Assembly: GCF_017591435.1 (NCBI RefSeq)
Contig: NC_059304.1
Span: 30,408,361 to 30,472,360, forward strand
Length of the DNA: 64,000 nt
Reading direction: 5' to 3'
Origin: Portunus trituberculatus
Lineage: Eukaryota > Arthropoda > Malacostraca > Decapoda > Portunidae
Shown: positions 1 to 12,086 of the stretch, one piece after another
How the letters are laid out: each line of letters opens with the position of its first letter
How positions within the stretch are numbered: position 1 is the stretch's first letter
Translations under genes and position numbers: made by a program
The notes under the pieces: generated by a model
The model's database searches: none
What the model saw: the letters and a program-made list of their open reading frames with translations, nothing else
Told to the model about the DNA's origin: nothing

Positions 1-1745
1 TTTGATGAGAAAGACAGTTGAGTGTCACTGAAGAAGAAGGGAAAGTTATCTGGCAGGTTGTGTCCAGTTGATAGATGGAGGAATTGAGTTTTTGAGGCAT
101 TGAAAACTAAGTTTTTTCTGCCCCAATTAAAAATCTTAAAAAGATCAGACATCAGGCATTCTGTGGCATCCCTGCATGATCTGTTTACTTCCTGAAGGGT
201 TGGTTGTCTCTGAAAGGATGTGGAAAGATGTTGGGTGTTATCATCAGTAGAGGAGTGGACAGGGCAAGAAGTTTGGTTTACAAGATCATTAATGAATAAT
301 AGACGAACAGTGGGTGACAGGACAGAACCCTGAGGAACACCACTTTTAATAGATTTAGGAGAGAAACAGCAGCCGTCTACCATGGCTGCAATAGAAAGGT
401 TGGAAAAGAAACATGAGATAAAGTTGCAGAGAGAAGGCTAAAAATTGTAGGAGGGCAGTTTTGATATCAAAGCCTTGTGCCAGACTCTATCAAAATCTTT
501 TGATATGTCTAATGCAACAGCAAAAGTTTCACCTAAATCTCTAAAAAAAAGATGACCATGACTCAATAAGGAAAGCCAGAAGATCACCAGTAGAGCGAAC
601 TTGACAGAAGCCATACTGGTGATCAGATAGAAGATTGTCAAGTGACATGTTGAAGAATCCTCCTAATAAGGATAGATTAAAAAACTTTAGACAAGCAAGA
701 GATGAAAGCTATAGGACCGTAGTCCGAGGGATTAGAACGGTCACCCTTTTTAGGAACAGGCTGAATGTAGGAAAACTTCCCACAAGAAGGAAAGGTAGCA
801 GTTGATGGACATAGCTGAAAGAGTTTGGCCAGGCAAGGTACAAGCACAGACGCACAGTTTTTGAGGAGGGACCCCATCAGGTCCATAAGCCTTCCGAGGG
901 TGTAGGCCAGCGAAGGCATGGAAAACATCATTATGAAGATCTTTAATTGAAAGCAGGAAATAGTCAGAAAGAGGAGGAGAGGGAGGGGCAAGCCCAGAAT
1001 CATCCAAGGTGGAGTTGTTAGCAAAAGTTTTGAGAGAAGAGTTCAGCTTTAGAGACAGAAGAGATGGCTGTGGTGCCATCAGGATGAAATAAAGGAAAGA
1101 TGAAGAAGTAAAGTTATTGGAGATGTTTTTGGCCAGATGCCAGAAGTCTTGAGGGGAGTTTGAGTTTGAAAGGTTTTGACATTTTCTGTTTATGAAGAAG
1201 TGTTTGGCAAGTTGAAGAACAGACTTGGTATGATTCCAGGCAGAAATATAATGTGCATGAGATTCAGGAGATAGAAGGCTCAAGTACCTTTTGTGGGCAA
1301 CCTCTCTATTACATACAGCACAAGAACAGGCTGTGTTAAACCAAGGTTTAGAAGATTTTGGTTGAAAAAAAAATGAGGAATGCATGCCTCCATGCCAGAC
1401 ACTATCACCTCTGTTACTTGTTCAGCACACAAGAGATGGGTCTCTGACATGGAAACAGTAATCATTTCAAGGAAAATCAGCATAATACCTCCTCAGGTCC
1501 CCCAAACTGGCAGAGGCAAAATGAAAAAAAAAAACTCTGCTTTGGGGGATCCTGAGGAGAGATTGGAGAAATAAGATAAGATAGAGATATGGGGATGTTA
1601 TCGGAGGAGCCCAACGTAACAGCATAAACAGAAGGATTAGAGGTAACGAAAAGATCAAGAATGTTAGGCGTCGGAGTAGGGTATAATGAAGAAATAATGA
1701 AACAAGTCCCAATCAAGAGAAGAGAAAAGCCTAGAGACAAGGATG
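1..1745 (-). mobile_element. Degenerate non-LTR retrotransposon fragment, family G (Jockey-like ORF2)
   Basis: Read on the minus strand from 1745 down to 1, broken frames give an ORF2 in its normal order. A connector after the endonuclease contains PWFNTACSCAVCNREVAHKR (about 1340-1280). It is followed by KAYGPDGVPP (about 890), PVPKKGDRSNPSDYGPIAF (about 760-700), the RT palm segment ETFAVALDISKDFDRVWHKA (about 540-480), and KSGVPQGSVLSPT with LFINDL (about 350-280). These are RT fingers and palm motifs of Jockey/CR1-superfamily elements. Several frameshifts break the frame, so it is a pseudogene. The left edge is cut by the window. Family identity beyond Jockey-like is inference. Confidence 0.75.
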
Positions 1746-2829
1746 TATTTACCTAGCATTTAACTAGTTGTAGTTTTACAGGGCCTGGGCTTTATGCTCG
1801 TGTGGCCCCGTCTCCATATCTACACTTATCCAATTTTTCTTTAAAACTATGCACACTCGTTGCTGACACCACTTCTTCACTCAAACTGTTCCACGTTTCA
1901 ACAAATCTTTGTGGGAAACTATATTTTTTAACATCTCTCAGACATCTTCAGTTTCTCAGCTTTTTACTATGCGATCTTGTGCTTCGAATGTCATATTCTT
2001 CTCTCAGGATCAGTTTCTCATTATCCACTTGGTCCATTCCGTTGATCAATTTATAAACTTGTATCAGATCCCCTCTTTCCCTTCTCTGTTCCAGGGTTGG
2101 TAGATCCATAGCCATACTCTCTCCTCATATGTAATCCCTTCAAATTCTGGAACCATTCTTGCAGCCATTTTTTGTAGTCTCTCCAACTTCCTTATGTGTT
2201 TATTTTTATGAGGAGTCCACACTACTCCAGCACATTCCAATCTGGGTCTTATAGTACTTATCAATTTCTTCATCATTTCTTTGTCCATGTAGTGAAATGC
2301 TAATCCAATATTCCTTAGCAAATTATATGTCTCTCTGACAATTCTATCAATATGGCTTACCGGTTGATTGTTTTCTTCCATTGTCACTCCTAAGTCCTTT
2401 TCCTTTTTTATTTTCTCCAGTTCTACTCCATCGCCCATCTTATAGATTCCCACGGGTTGTCTTTCACTCTTTCCCATTTCCATGACATAGCTTTTGTCCA
2501 CATTGAATTTCATCTCCCACTTTTTACTTTATAACTCTGCACAGATTTATGTGGCTGTTCACTCCTTCTGGCATGTCGTTTATATATATGAGGAAAAGTA
2601 CTGGCGCTAATACTGACCCCTGCTGCACTCTGCTTTCTACTGCTCTCCATTTGGACTTCATATCTTTAACTACTGTCTTTATTTCTCTCCCCTTCAAATA
2701 ATTTTCTATCCATTTCAATGTGCTTACTTTTAAGCCACCCTTCTCCTCTAACTTCCACAGTAATCTTGCATGTGGCACTTTATCAAATGCCTTGTATCCG
2801 CCATAGGATAGGTAGGACCCATTGTACAT
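1746..2829 (-). mobile_element. 5'-truncated CR1-like retrotransposon, family A (3' end of ORF2)
   Basis: On the minus strand 2829-2524 encodes the RT segment KAFDKVPHARLLWKLEEKGG, then QQGSVLAPVLFLIYINDMPE. 2513-2064 encodes the thumb region (GDGVELEKIKKEKDLGV, RPRLECAGVVWTPHKNKH). The terminal sequence before 1755 is the family A 3' end: GGCCACACGAGCATAAAGCC, then a GGCCCTGTAAAACTACAACT stretch. A deletion removes the FADD catalytic loop region near 2524-2540, so this copy is dead. Unlike most copies here, its tail is short and has no long AC tract. The 5' truncation near 2829 is typical of incomplete reverse transcription. Confidence 0.85.
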
Positions 2830-3560
2830 AAGTATATAGGAATCTGATGCAATCTTTCGTAATGTGGTGCAACATGTATAAATGCTGACCTCGTCTTTTC
2901 CTTTAAACAGGGGTTGCAGTGTTTCTCTATTTCATAAAACTAACTAGTACTTCGTTGCACTCATGATCGACTCAGATAACTAAATAAATTAATATAATCT
3001 CCATAGGTAGGATGCATTTTATATAGGTATCACTACCAGTGAGAAATAAAGGTAATGCACGACACAATACACCCAGTGGACATTTCCCCCATCACATGAC
3101 CGACGCCCTTGTGTCAGCATCTTGGAGGTTGAGCGTGGTGGGCACCGGCGACCGCGGCAGAAAGAAGATAACTGGCGACTGGGAAGTGCGGGTGTGTCAA
3201 GTGTGTGTGCGCCTAACCTGTGTGCTGTGGGAACTTAGTGACTCTGTGAAATTAGTGACTCTTTGAACTCAGTGACATTACAAACATTTTCCCAAGTTTA
3301 AAACACGTTTCAGTATGGTCTTGTACATGGCGTGTGGACAGCACTTGTAAATTTGTACATAATATACTAACTTTTATATACTGAGTTTTCCTTGTACACC
3401 TGGGTTGTTTAGAAACACTAAAACTACCAGTGAAACCGCTCGGCTGGACAATAACTAAAAACAATAAACTTATAACTTTATGTGGGCCTACAGATTCTAC
3501 AGTTGGCCTGCTAAACAACAAAGTTAAGCTTCATACAACCAAAAGCGCTTAACAGCCTTT
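2830..3560. other. Gene-free stretch
   Basis: No protein homology is recognised in either strand. The short open frames here (for example 3039-3266 plus and 3252-3521 minus) lack family motifs and look fortuitous. The stretch separates two family A fragments. Confidence 0.5.
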
Positions 3561-4745
3561 TTTAAATCCAAATAAATACAGTCTACGCATCCCTTTCTCT
3601 CTTGTACTCTATCAACTATTCTAGAGTAGAAACTCAATAAATTAGTTACACACAACCGTCTTTTTCTAAAACCAAATTGGCTATTTGATATTAATTTGTC
3701 ATCTTCAAGGAACTCGATCCATTGTTTCTTTATTATTCTTTTACATATCTTGCATATTACACTAGTTAGTGTTCAGGAATCTTTCTCCCCAGGCTTCTTC
3801 CCCCATACCACTTTCATAATTTTCCCAGTCCACTTCTTTACAGTTGAAATCTCCTACTAATATAACTTTTCTCCTTTCTTTAATGATTCTCGTTAGACTC
3901 CTTATTGTGCCATCTATCATGTCTTTATATTCTTGATTGGTCCATGAATTTCTTTTTGGTGGCACATATTGTTACAATGATTGTTAACTCTTTTATTAAT
4001 ATGCATCTTAACATACAGTACTTCTGCTTTTCCTTCCCCACATTCCACTTGGTTTATCACCATCTCCTTCCTTAACATTATCATGACTCCTCCTCCTTTA
4101 CTCCATCTGTCTCTCCTCCATACATCATACCTATTATCCAAGTCTATTTTGATTGCCTCATTTAGTTTTGTTTCAGTCAGGCATACAATATCCCGTTCTT
4201 CTTTCTTTATGTAATCTCTTAATTCTAATTTACTTGATAAAATCCCGTCTATGTTCGTATACATCATTTTTAGTCTCTTGTCTTATCACTTTTAGTTAAA
4301 CTTGTTCCACTTTTTCCTCTTCCTTCTCTTTTATATAACATTACCTTATCCTGTCTCCTAGAATTCTCCAAAATAATGCCTTTTTTTCCTCTTCTGACCT
4401 TTCATTATTTTTTTCCCTTACTGCTGCCGCCATTTCATTGTATCTCTTCCTTTCTTCCTCATTTCTATTTTTCTTTATATAGATATCCTTGCAACCTTCT
4501 GTTTCCCTGAGTTTAGTTGTTCTGTTTCTTCTGTTGCTGCTTGTGATTTTAGTAGTATCTTAATTGGTCTCGTTGTTCCTTCTTGATATGGTCCCATTCT
4601 GTTTATTTCTTCTACTTCCTCTTCTAAGTTCTGCCTATCTTCATCGTTTAGATTTTTTAGTAGGTCTTTGGCTGATTGCATTTCTTCTTTTTCTCTTCTT
4701 GGTCTATATTTCATATTTTTTTCTTTTAGTCCAAGTACGACTACA
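3561..4745 (-). mobile_element. Family A CR1-like fragment with an internal deletion
   Basis: Minus-strand sequence from 4745 to 3561 runs through the ORF1 C-terminal half (NLNDEDRQNLEEEVEEINRM near 4650), then the endonuclease (MMYTNIDGILSSKLELRDYI at about 4267, LTETKL, GDFNCKEVDWENYESG near 3840). At about 3768 it jumps directly from EEAWGERFLN to the RT segment that ends in KAFDK. The 3' part of the endonuclease and the N-terminal RT are therefore deleted. Where family copies A2, A3 and the 9-kb copy have a frameshift just before the RT block YLDLKKAF, this copy stays in frame (see findings). It is a pseudogene. Confidence 0.8.
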
Positions 4746-4794
4746 CTTTTAAGTGAGTTAGCAAGGATGGAAAAAGAAAAGCCCACAATGGATG

Positions 4795-6790
4795 GAGAAC
4801 AAATAGAAGACCAAATCATTTGTTAGACTATGGCTGGAAAAGAAATGAGCAGTATGTCAAGATTTGGAGAAAGGAACAGAAAAACTAGGAAAAGGATATA
4901 GTGGATAAATGCAAGAACAAGCAAAAATTGTTTTTCAGACATGTAAATAGCAAGTTGAAAAAGAAAGAAGAAATAAGCAAACTAAAATACAATAATGAAA
5001 AGTATGAAGACCCAGAAGATATGGCGGGAGTGATGAACAACTGCTTCCAGTCAGTCTTCACCACAGAAAACGACTTCCAGTGTCAAACCCCAGTGGAATT
5101 AACTAATGGTGTTCGTGAAATACAAGTGTTAGTAGAAGAAGTAAGGAAAACAATGGAAGAACGAGATGTAAGAAAAGCATCAGGCCCTGATGAAGTGTCA
5201 AACTGGATTGTAAAGAAATACAGTCACTAGTAAGTAAAAAAAGTCCACAACATTATTATAAGTTCAGCAGGAAACCAATCACAAAGGCAGCTATGAACAA
5301 CATCTTTAATAGGCCAAACGTTTCGACATTTTTTCTCATGTCATCTTCAGTGGTCTAAAAAACGATAAAACAAATATAAGTATAAAAGAACAAAGTTAAA
5401 ATACTAAGAAATATACAATGGTAAACATTTACACAATATCAAGTGGGTATGCATACCCACTTAATATTGTGTAAATGTTTACCATTGCATTTTTCTTAGT
5501 ATTTCAACTATGTTCTTTTATACTTATATTTGTTTTATCGTTTTTTAGACCACTGAAGATGACATGAGAAAAAATGTCGAAACGTTTGGCCTATTAAAGA
5601 TGTTGCTCATAGCTGCCTTTGTGATTGGTTTCCTGCTGAAAATACGGTTTCCTAGAAATCAACCTGTTTCGGATATCATTACAAGTTCCTTAACAGAGCA
5701 TAAAGTACCAACAGATTGGAAAAGAGTAGATATTGTGCCCATATTCAAAGGGGAGAAATAAGGAAGATCCATTAAACTACAGACCAGTGTCATTGACCAG
5801 TGTAATAGCAAAAATATGTGAAAGGATTAATAAAGAAGAAATGGATGGAATATCTGGAGGGGAAAGGTATGTTGACAGATAGACAGTAGGATTCAGAAGA
5901 GGAAGATCATGTGTCACAAATCTAATAAGCTTCTACTCAAGAGTGGACTGCATATACCTAGATCTAAAGAAGGTATTTGACAAGATCCCAAACAAAAGGT
6001 TACTGTGGAAACTGGAGGACTAAAGGGAGGACTTCTGAAATGGATGGCTGACTTTCTAAAAGAGAGAAAAAGAGAAAAATTATAAAAGATAAAAATTCGG
6101 TCTGGAAAAGAGTCTTAAGTGAAATTCCAAAGGGGTCAGCATTAGCACTAATAATGTTTGCAGTATTTGACAACAATATGCCAGAAGAAATAGACATTTA
6201 CATCAGTCTGTTGGATTTTAACACAAAAAAAGTGCAGCGTATAACAATCTGGATTGAGCAAAAGAAGGCCAAAGGGAATTTACTCAATGGGAAACAAAAA
6301 AATTAGAAGAAGTCTGAAGAAAATTAACTAAGAGTAACCCTTGTGGACAACTTGTCACCAGAAAAGCACATAAACAGAATTACACAAAATGCCTATGAAC
6401 TTTTGAGAAATACAAAGGTGGCATTCACTTACAATAGATAATGATAAAAAAAAAAAAAAACTTAACTACTCTGACACACCCAAAATTAGAATATGCAGCT
6501 ACAGTATGGTCACTGAACAAAAAGAACACAATAGGAAACTAATGAGAATACAGGGGGCAGAAACAAAGTTTCCCCCAAGTTTACGTGTACGGTCATATGA
6601 AGAAAGGCTACAAATACTAAGGTCTTACAACCTTGGAAAAGAGAAGGAAAAGAGATCTCGTAGCAGTGTACAGAGTGATGAATGGACTGGAAAAATTAGA
6701 TAGAGAAGACTTACTAATCTGAGACAAGTGACACAAGAAGACTTGGAAAGAAATTAAGAAAGGACAACTGTAGTAGAAATATCAAGAAAT
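4795..6790 (+). mobile_element. Degenerate CR1-like retrotransposon, family E
   Basis: Plus-strand frames hold KDIVDKCKNKQKLFFRHVNS (4895 onward), RKASGPDEVSNWIVKKYS (to 5230), DWKRVDIVPIFKGEK (to 5761), LNYRPVSLTSVIAKICERI (about 5770-5830), YLDLKKVFDKIPN (about 5955-5995), and a thumb region to about 6710. This is the ORF2 order expected of the CR1-like families elsewhere in the window, but diverged and frameshifted. A 378-bp palindrome at 5263-5640 is inserted in the RT finger region, between NWIVKK and the DWKRVDIVPI segment. The 5' edge abuts the opposite-strand family A fragment. It is an old pseudogene. Confidence 0.75.
5263..5640. repeat. 378-bp near-perfect palindrome (foldback MITE)
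   Basis: The sequence beginning TTCAGCAGGAAACCAATCAC at 5263 returns as its reverse complement, ending GTGATTGGTTTCCTGCTGAA at 5640. The centre lies near 5451 in GTGGGTATGCATACCCAC. Arms of about 189 bp match with only a few mismatches and small indels, so the DNA or RNA could fold into one long hairpin. Each arm carries a CTGAAGATGACATGAG... GTCGAAACG motif. Similar GAAACG-type motifs recur in repeats of other animals; a link to Penelope-like elements is only a possibility. It interrupts family E ORF2. Confidence 0.9.
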
Positions 6791-7350
6791 TCAGCTTTAC
6801 ACTAGCCTAACCCCACCTAGTCATGGACTTTCTCACCCACCAGCAAACAACTCCCCAAGTCCCTCCCCCCTATGGAATGAAGCATCCTGTGGACTCTCTA
6901 CACCTACCATCTCATGCCACTGATCGGTCAACTGTCACCAAGACCCACTGCCCATAGCTGACTCAGTCACGAGGGATTTTGGGCAATGGTGACACAGCAC
7001 TTGTGGTAGAGGTGTTGGTGAAGAATATCCACACCAAATGACACAATTATGTCACCAGTGTAACATGGTTTCCCTATGAGGATTGCTACCCTTCACATTG
7101 CTCAAACGAGAGTAAATCCCACCATTATTTAGTCCGTTAAGAGCTATCAGGCTGAATTCCTCCTACTGCTGTGCTGACCCCAATTCTAGGTAAGACCAGG
7201 TGATATAGGATTCTCTTAAGGGAAAAGTAACAGAGTGAATGTACCCTTCTACTTACTTGCCAAAAGCATACAGAGCACACTGTTTAGACTGAGCACATAC
7301 ATGATGTTACAATATTACTTATGGCATAAATATGTTAGGGTGCATGTGTG
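6791..7350. other. Gene-free stretch
   Basis: No coding homology or structured repeat is recognised between the end of family E and the possible Tigger end at 7353. Confidence 0.45.
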
Positions 7351-8138
7351 TACAGGGGATCCTCGCAATTCGATGGGGTTAGGGCGGTCTTTCATCAGTC
7401 AAATCAGCATTAATTTGAATTGTGAAGCAATTTTTCCTATAGGATACTTAAGAATTAGAGGGGATAGGGACCAACCTCCAGCCTAGACCCCACAAAAAAA
7501 CACTATAACCTTTAAAAAACACTAACCTAGATTAAATCAGTAGTACTTCATTTATATCAAACGTTATTTTTTATTAAACACATTAGGCTGCTGTACAGTA
7601 CATTTTTGGAAATAAAAAACACATGCATGATGATCTAGGGACACCCATTTGCAGTGCAATGACAATGTGAACTATACCTGCCTCACATTTTCTTATAAGC
7701 TCAAGCTTATCTTTGAAAGGCAGGAAGTTGTGCTTCTTAGGGCTGGGGAATGCCGGTTGGGGCGAGAGTGACGCAGATTAAGCGACACACAGGCCACAAG
7801 GCTGCCACTCTAAATTTTCATTTCTCCCTACCACTCGTGTGCATTTCCTCCTACTTTCACCTACCAATCCTGCACATTTTTCCCTATTTTCACCTACTCC
7901 AATCCCAAAATTCCTTTTTGTACATGCATATACTATTGTGTGAAAATAAACGTATTTATACTTTTCGCAGTTTTATTCTTTTACTACAAAAGAAATAAAA
8001 AACTTTCTGGTATAAAAAATTAAATATTCTTTGGTATCTTATCATATTAGACTGGACGATGTGCGCAGGAATAAGTGATCGACTCTTGTCCTAATGGAGC
8101 GCCTCGCCACATTGCACCATACTCCCACATGTTGCGTC

Positions 8139-8265
<127 letters not shown>

Positions 8266-8285
8266 AGGGTATGAATTGTATATAA

Positions 8286-8513
8286 TCATTTTTTGACTGT
8301 GGACACTTTATCGTCCATTGTGTGGATTCCCTCACTATTGACAACGTGCCCTAAACAGGTGATTTTGGACTTAAAAAACTCGCATTTTGACAGTTTTACT
8401 CGAAGGCCGGCTTCATGCAGTCGCTGTAAAACTGAACGCAAAGTCTGAAGATGAGATTCAACAGATTTACTGGCGATGATGATGTCATCCAAATAGGCAT
8501 ATACAGAATTACC
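8286..8513 (-). pseudogene. Gypsy-type reverse transcriptase scrap
   Basis: The minus-strand frame starting near 8492 encodes MDDIIIASKSVESHLQTLRS, then LHEAGLRVKLSKCEFFKSKI and LGHVVNSEGI. This is the Gypsy RT block: the Y-x-DD catalytic loop, the L(R)L...KC.F segment, and the LG(H)xVS motif that follows it. Only about 75 residues remain, so it is a fragment. It sits exactly between two AT microsatellites (8141-8262 and 8517-8590), which suggests capture or recombination at AT tracts. It is distinct from the Gypsy copies at 52.5 and 61.7 kb by position; its relationship to them cannot be judged from so short a piece. Confidence 0.85.
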
Positions 8514-8514
8514 T

Positions 8515-8516
<2 letters not shown>

Positions 8517-8590
<74 letters not shown>
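8517..8590. repeat. (AT)n microsatellite
   Basis: About 74 bp of AT dinucleotide directly flanking the Gypsy scrap. Confidence 0.95.
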
Positions 8591-8592
<2 letters not shown>

Positions 8593-9025
8593 CACCTCCC
8601 TTTTAACACGTGTTCTGTTACCCCGATTTCGATCTTACACGACTTAAAATTTATTAATATATAGTCTGTTAACACGAAATGTTCGATGTTACGCGAGTTT
8701 GATTTTCCCACCTACTCTGGCTGAATATCCCGCCACCAGAGTGTGGGAGAGGAGGTCCAACTGACTCCTGCGCTCCCACTCTCTGCCTGTTGTCCTCAGT
8801 GTGAAGCTAGCCCTCACAGCATAAATTAATACAAATATGGTATTTGTGTTTGTTTAGGAAATCTAGTAAAAAAAATTCAAAAATAGATGGACTTTCCCGA
8901 AGTCCAGGAATGCAACCCCAACTATTACCATTATTTCTTATGAAGAAATTATGTTCTGTTACCACGATTTCTGTTAACACAACGTCTCCAGGAACATAAC
9001 CCTCATGTTAACGGGGAGGTGACTG
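8589..9025. mobile_element. Non-autonomous TIR element (MITE), TA-flanked
   Basis: The left end reads GGCACCTCCCTTTTAACACG. The reverse complement of the right end reads CAGTCACCTCCCCGTTAACA and is next to TA (9026-9027). Subterminal parts also pair (TTCTGTTACCCCGATTTC against a right-end inverted copy). About 437 bp with no transposase. The shape fits a pogo/Tigger-related MITE; the left boundary merges into the AT tract and is uncertain by a few bases. Confidence 0.65.
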
Positions 9026-9053
9026 TATACACACAGACACACACACACACAAC

Positions 9054-10816
9054 CAAAATTGTTCTACAGATTCATAAATGGAAAAATAAGACAAAAAGAA
9101 ACAATAGAAAAGTTAAAAGGAGAAAACGGAATGGTGGAAGACCCAAAAAGTATGGCAGAACTGTTAAATAGTAAATTTCGTGAGGTCTTTACTAAGGAAT
9201 CCAAATTTGAAAGACCACAGGGTAATAGAGAGACTGTCTATATGAAAGAGATTAAAGTAACCAAGCTTGAAATAAAAAAGTTGATGACAGAATTGGATGA
9301 GGAAAAGGCAATGGGACCGGATGAAGTCTCAGGCAGAATACTGAAAGAATGTAGGGAAGAACTAGCAAGTCCAATATACAACATCATAAAATGCTCAATA
9401 GAAAATGGAACAGTCCCAGTGGAGTGGAAAAGAGCTGAGGTGGTTCCCATATATAAGAGCGGAAGGAAGGAAGAACCTTTAAATTACAGGCCGGTATCAC
9501 TAACTAGTGTAATATGCAAGATGTGTGAAAAAGTAATAAAGAAGCAATGGATCGAGTTTCTTGAAGACAACAAAATATTATCAAATAGCCAATTTGGTTT
9601 TAGAAAAGGTCAGTCATGTGTGACAAATTTATTGAGTTTCTACTCTAGAATAGTTGATAAAGTACAAGAGAGAGAGGATGGGTTGACTGTATTTATTTAG
9701 ATCTAAAAAAGGCTTTTGATAAAGTGCCACATGAAAGATTACTATGGAAGTTAGAGGAGAAGGGTGGCTTAAAAGGAAGCACATTGAGATGGATGAAGAA
9801 TTACTTAAGGGGGAGAGAAATAAGGACGATAGTTAAAGATATGAAGTCCAAGTGGAGAACAGTAGACAGCGGAGTGCCACAGGGTCAGTATTGGCACCAA
9901 TACTTTTCTCGTATATATAAATGACATGCCAGAGGGAGTGAACAGCTACATAAATCTGTTTGCGGACGATGCGAAACTGTGCAGAGTCATTAAACAAAAA
10001 GAGGATTGTGAAATACTACAGGAAGACTTAAACAAGATCTGGAAATGGAGCAAAAAATGGGAGATGGAATTCAATGTGGACAAAAGCCATGTCATGGAAA
10101 TGGGAAAAGTGAAAGACGACCAGTGGGAATCTATAAGATGGGAGATGGAGTAGAACTAGAAAAAGTAAAAAAGGAAAAGGACTTGGGAGTGACAATGGAA
10201 GAAAATAATCAACCGGTTAGCCATATTGATAGAATTTTCAGAGAGACGTATAATTTGCTAAGGAATATTGGAGTAGCATTTCACTATATGGACAAGGAAA
10301 TGATGAAGAAATTGATAAGTACTAAAATAAGACCTAGATTGGAATATGCAGGAGTTGTGTGGACTCCCCATAAAAGAAACACATAAGAAAATTAGAGAGA
10401 CTACAAAAATGGCTACAAGAATGGTTCCAGAATTTAAAGGGATGGCATATGAGGAGAGACTAAAGGCAATGGATCTACCAACCTTGGAGCAGAGAAGAGA
10501 GAGAGGGATCTGATACAAGTTTATAAATTGATTAACGGAATGGATGAAGTGGATAATGAGAAACTGATCCTGAGAGAAGAATATGACTTTAGAAGCACAA
10601 GATCACATAGTAAGAAACTAAGGAAGGGACGATGTCTGAGAGATGTTAAAAAATTTAGTTTCCGCAAAGATGTGTTGAGACTTGGAACAGTTTGAGTGAG
10701 GAAGTGGTATCAGCAAAGAGTGTACATAGTTTTAAAGAAAAATTGGATAAGTGTAGATATGGAGACGGGACCACACGAGCATAAAGCCCAGGCCCTGTAA
10801 AACTACAACTAGGTAA

Positions 10817-10818
<2 letters not shown>
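9054..10818 (+). mobile_element. 5'-truncated family A CR1-like retrotransposon
   Basis: Plus strand. The element starts abruptly within ORF2 (KLFYRFINGKIRQKETIEKL) directly after an (AC)n tract at about 9028-9053. The RT follows in two frames, then the thumb region (RPRLEYAGVVWTPHKRN near 10360) and the C-terminal RYGDGTTRA near 10780. The 3' UTR is ATAAAGCCCAGGCCCTGTAA, an AACTAGGTAAATAC tail and an (AT)n tract from 10820. ORF2 carries frameshifts near 9690, 9880, 10130 and 10385, so it is inactive. It lies inside the possible Tigger block. Confidence 0.9.
9059..9700 (+). pseudogene. ORF2 reverse transcriptase N-terminal part (family A, 9-kb copy)
   Basis: 213-codon frame. It contains KAMGPDEVSGRILKECREEL (about residues 82-101), the RT finger motif WKRAEVVPIYKSGRKEEPLN followed by YRPVSLTSVICK, and QFGFRKGQSCVTNLLSFYSR. 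These are RT blocks 1-3 of CR1-type non-LTR elements. The frame ends at DGLTVFI-stop, just before YLDLKKAF, because one base is missing relative to family B. RT continues in other frames at 9724-9924 and 9926-10153 (LFADDAKLC catalytic loop). It is a fragment of a longer ORF2 and cannot yield a full enzyme. Confidence 0.85.

Positions 10819-10819
<1 letters not shown>

Positions 10820-10893
<74 letters not shown>
10820..10893. repeat. (AT)n microsatellite, 3' tail of the family A copy
   Basis: About 74 bp of AT directly following the AGGTAAATAC tail of the retrotransposon. Confidence 0.95.
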
Positions 10894-10895
<2 letters not shown>

Positions 10896-11285
10896 GTAAT
10901 GGGTGTCCAGACAAATATTTATAGTGTTTGAAATAAAAAAAAAAAAGACATTCCCCTACATGTTGTCAATAAACTCTCTAGTTTCCCTTGCAAATTGCTG
11001 TTTTCCCCATAGGCATCCCCTACCCCCTACATTAGGCTAATATTACCTACTGTAGGGGATTTTCCTTATGAGTGGCAACCTTGGCACAGGGTAGCCTCGG
11101 TTTACACTTCCGCCTGGCGGGAAATTTGGGTTGGCGGCAGATCTGACCGGGTGGGTGGCACGCAAGATATGAATGTCGAGCTGGCGAGTCAGTTGGTCAA
11201 ACATTGAGGATTGGGTATTAATTAACTGAGTTCAAACTGGCAATAATTCGAACTGTGAACGGTCAAATCACGAGAATCCCCTGTA

Positions 11286-12039
11286 TTTGTCTGATAGGTG
11301 CAAGTGTAAGACTAGATGAAGAGGAAAAAGATGTGTTTTGTATTTGTGAGAAACAGCGAAGGAAGTGTGAAACTGGTAGGCATAGTTTTTAGAAATGGAA
11401 AAAAATGTGACTTTTACAGTAAGGAAGGAGAGAATGGAAATATGGAAGAAAATGGATGAGTTTTAGGGCACACTACACCACCACCACAGAAAGCTTCTAC
11501 CATTACTTCCCAGCACAAAGTGTAACAGTGCACCCATCTTATGCCCTCTGGATGACATCCTGCATCAAATGACTCATTTGTCAATGGAACAGAGCTTTCT
11601 ACTCTTGCCCAGTCCAATAAAGGAAAGTAAGGAACAGAGTTATACAGCAGATTAAGACTGTGAAGGCAAGTTGTTAACCAGACAAAATTCACCAGCTTAA
11701 ACTTGCCAACTACAAGAGTGGTATTCTAAGATCAAAGCTATGTGTGGTGTACAAGAGAATTCTTCATCTTTTCCTTGTACCTCACACTTTTCTGCTAATC
11801 TAGTGGTGGAAGAGATCAATTGTCACTTTGCCACTATCTATCAAACTTTCCCTCCCCACCACTCCACTCCTCTCTTGTCCTATCTCCCCACTCCCTCCCC
11901 TCGTCCTACAGTTCAGGTGGTGAATATATTCAAGAGAATACTCCAATTAAAACCACAATTCACACTTTCTGACCTTCCTATTAAGATTTATAGAGTTTGC
12001 TCCATTAACTACCTACACCCCTGTGCTCAATAATAAATA

Positions 12040-12042
<3 letters not shown>
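11286..12042. other. Gene-free stretch
   Basis: No homology is recognised. Short frames such as 11740-12033 plus and 11414-11692 minus show no known domain. Confidence 0.4.

Positions 12043-12081
<39 letters not shown>
12043..12081. repeat. (CT)n microsatellite
   Basis: 39 bp of CT dinucleotide at the 5' edge of the following RT scrap. Confidence 0.95.

Positions 12082-12084
<3 letters not shown>

Positions 12085-12086
<2 letters not shown>

Noticed and set aside
3039..3266. 75-codon frame as a host gene
   Set aside because: No recognisable domain, no splice partner, and the region is otherwise unremarkable.
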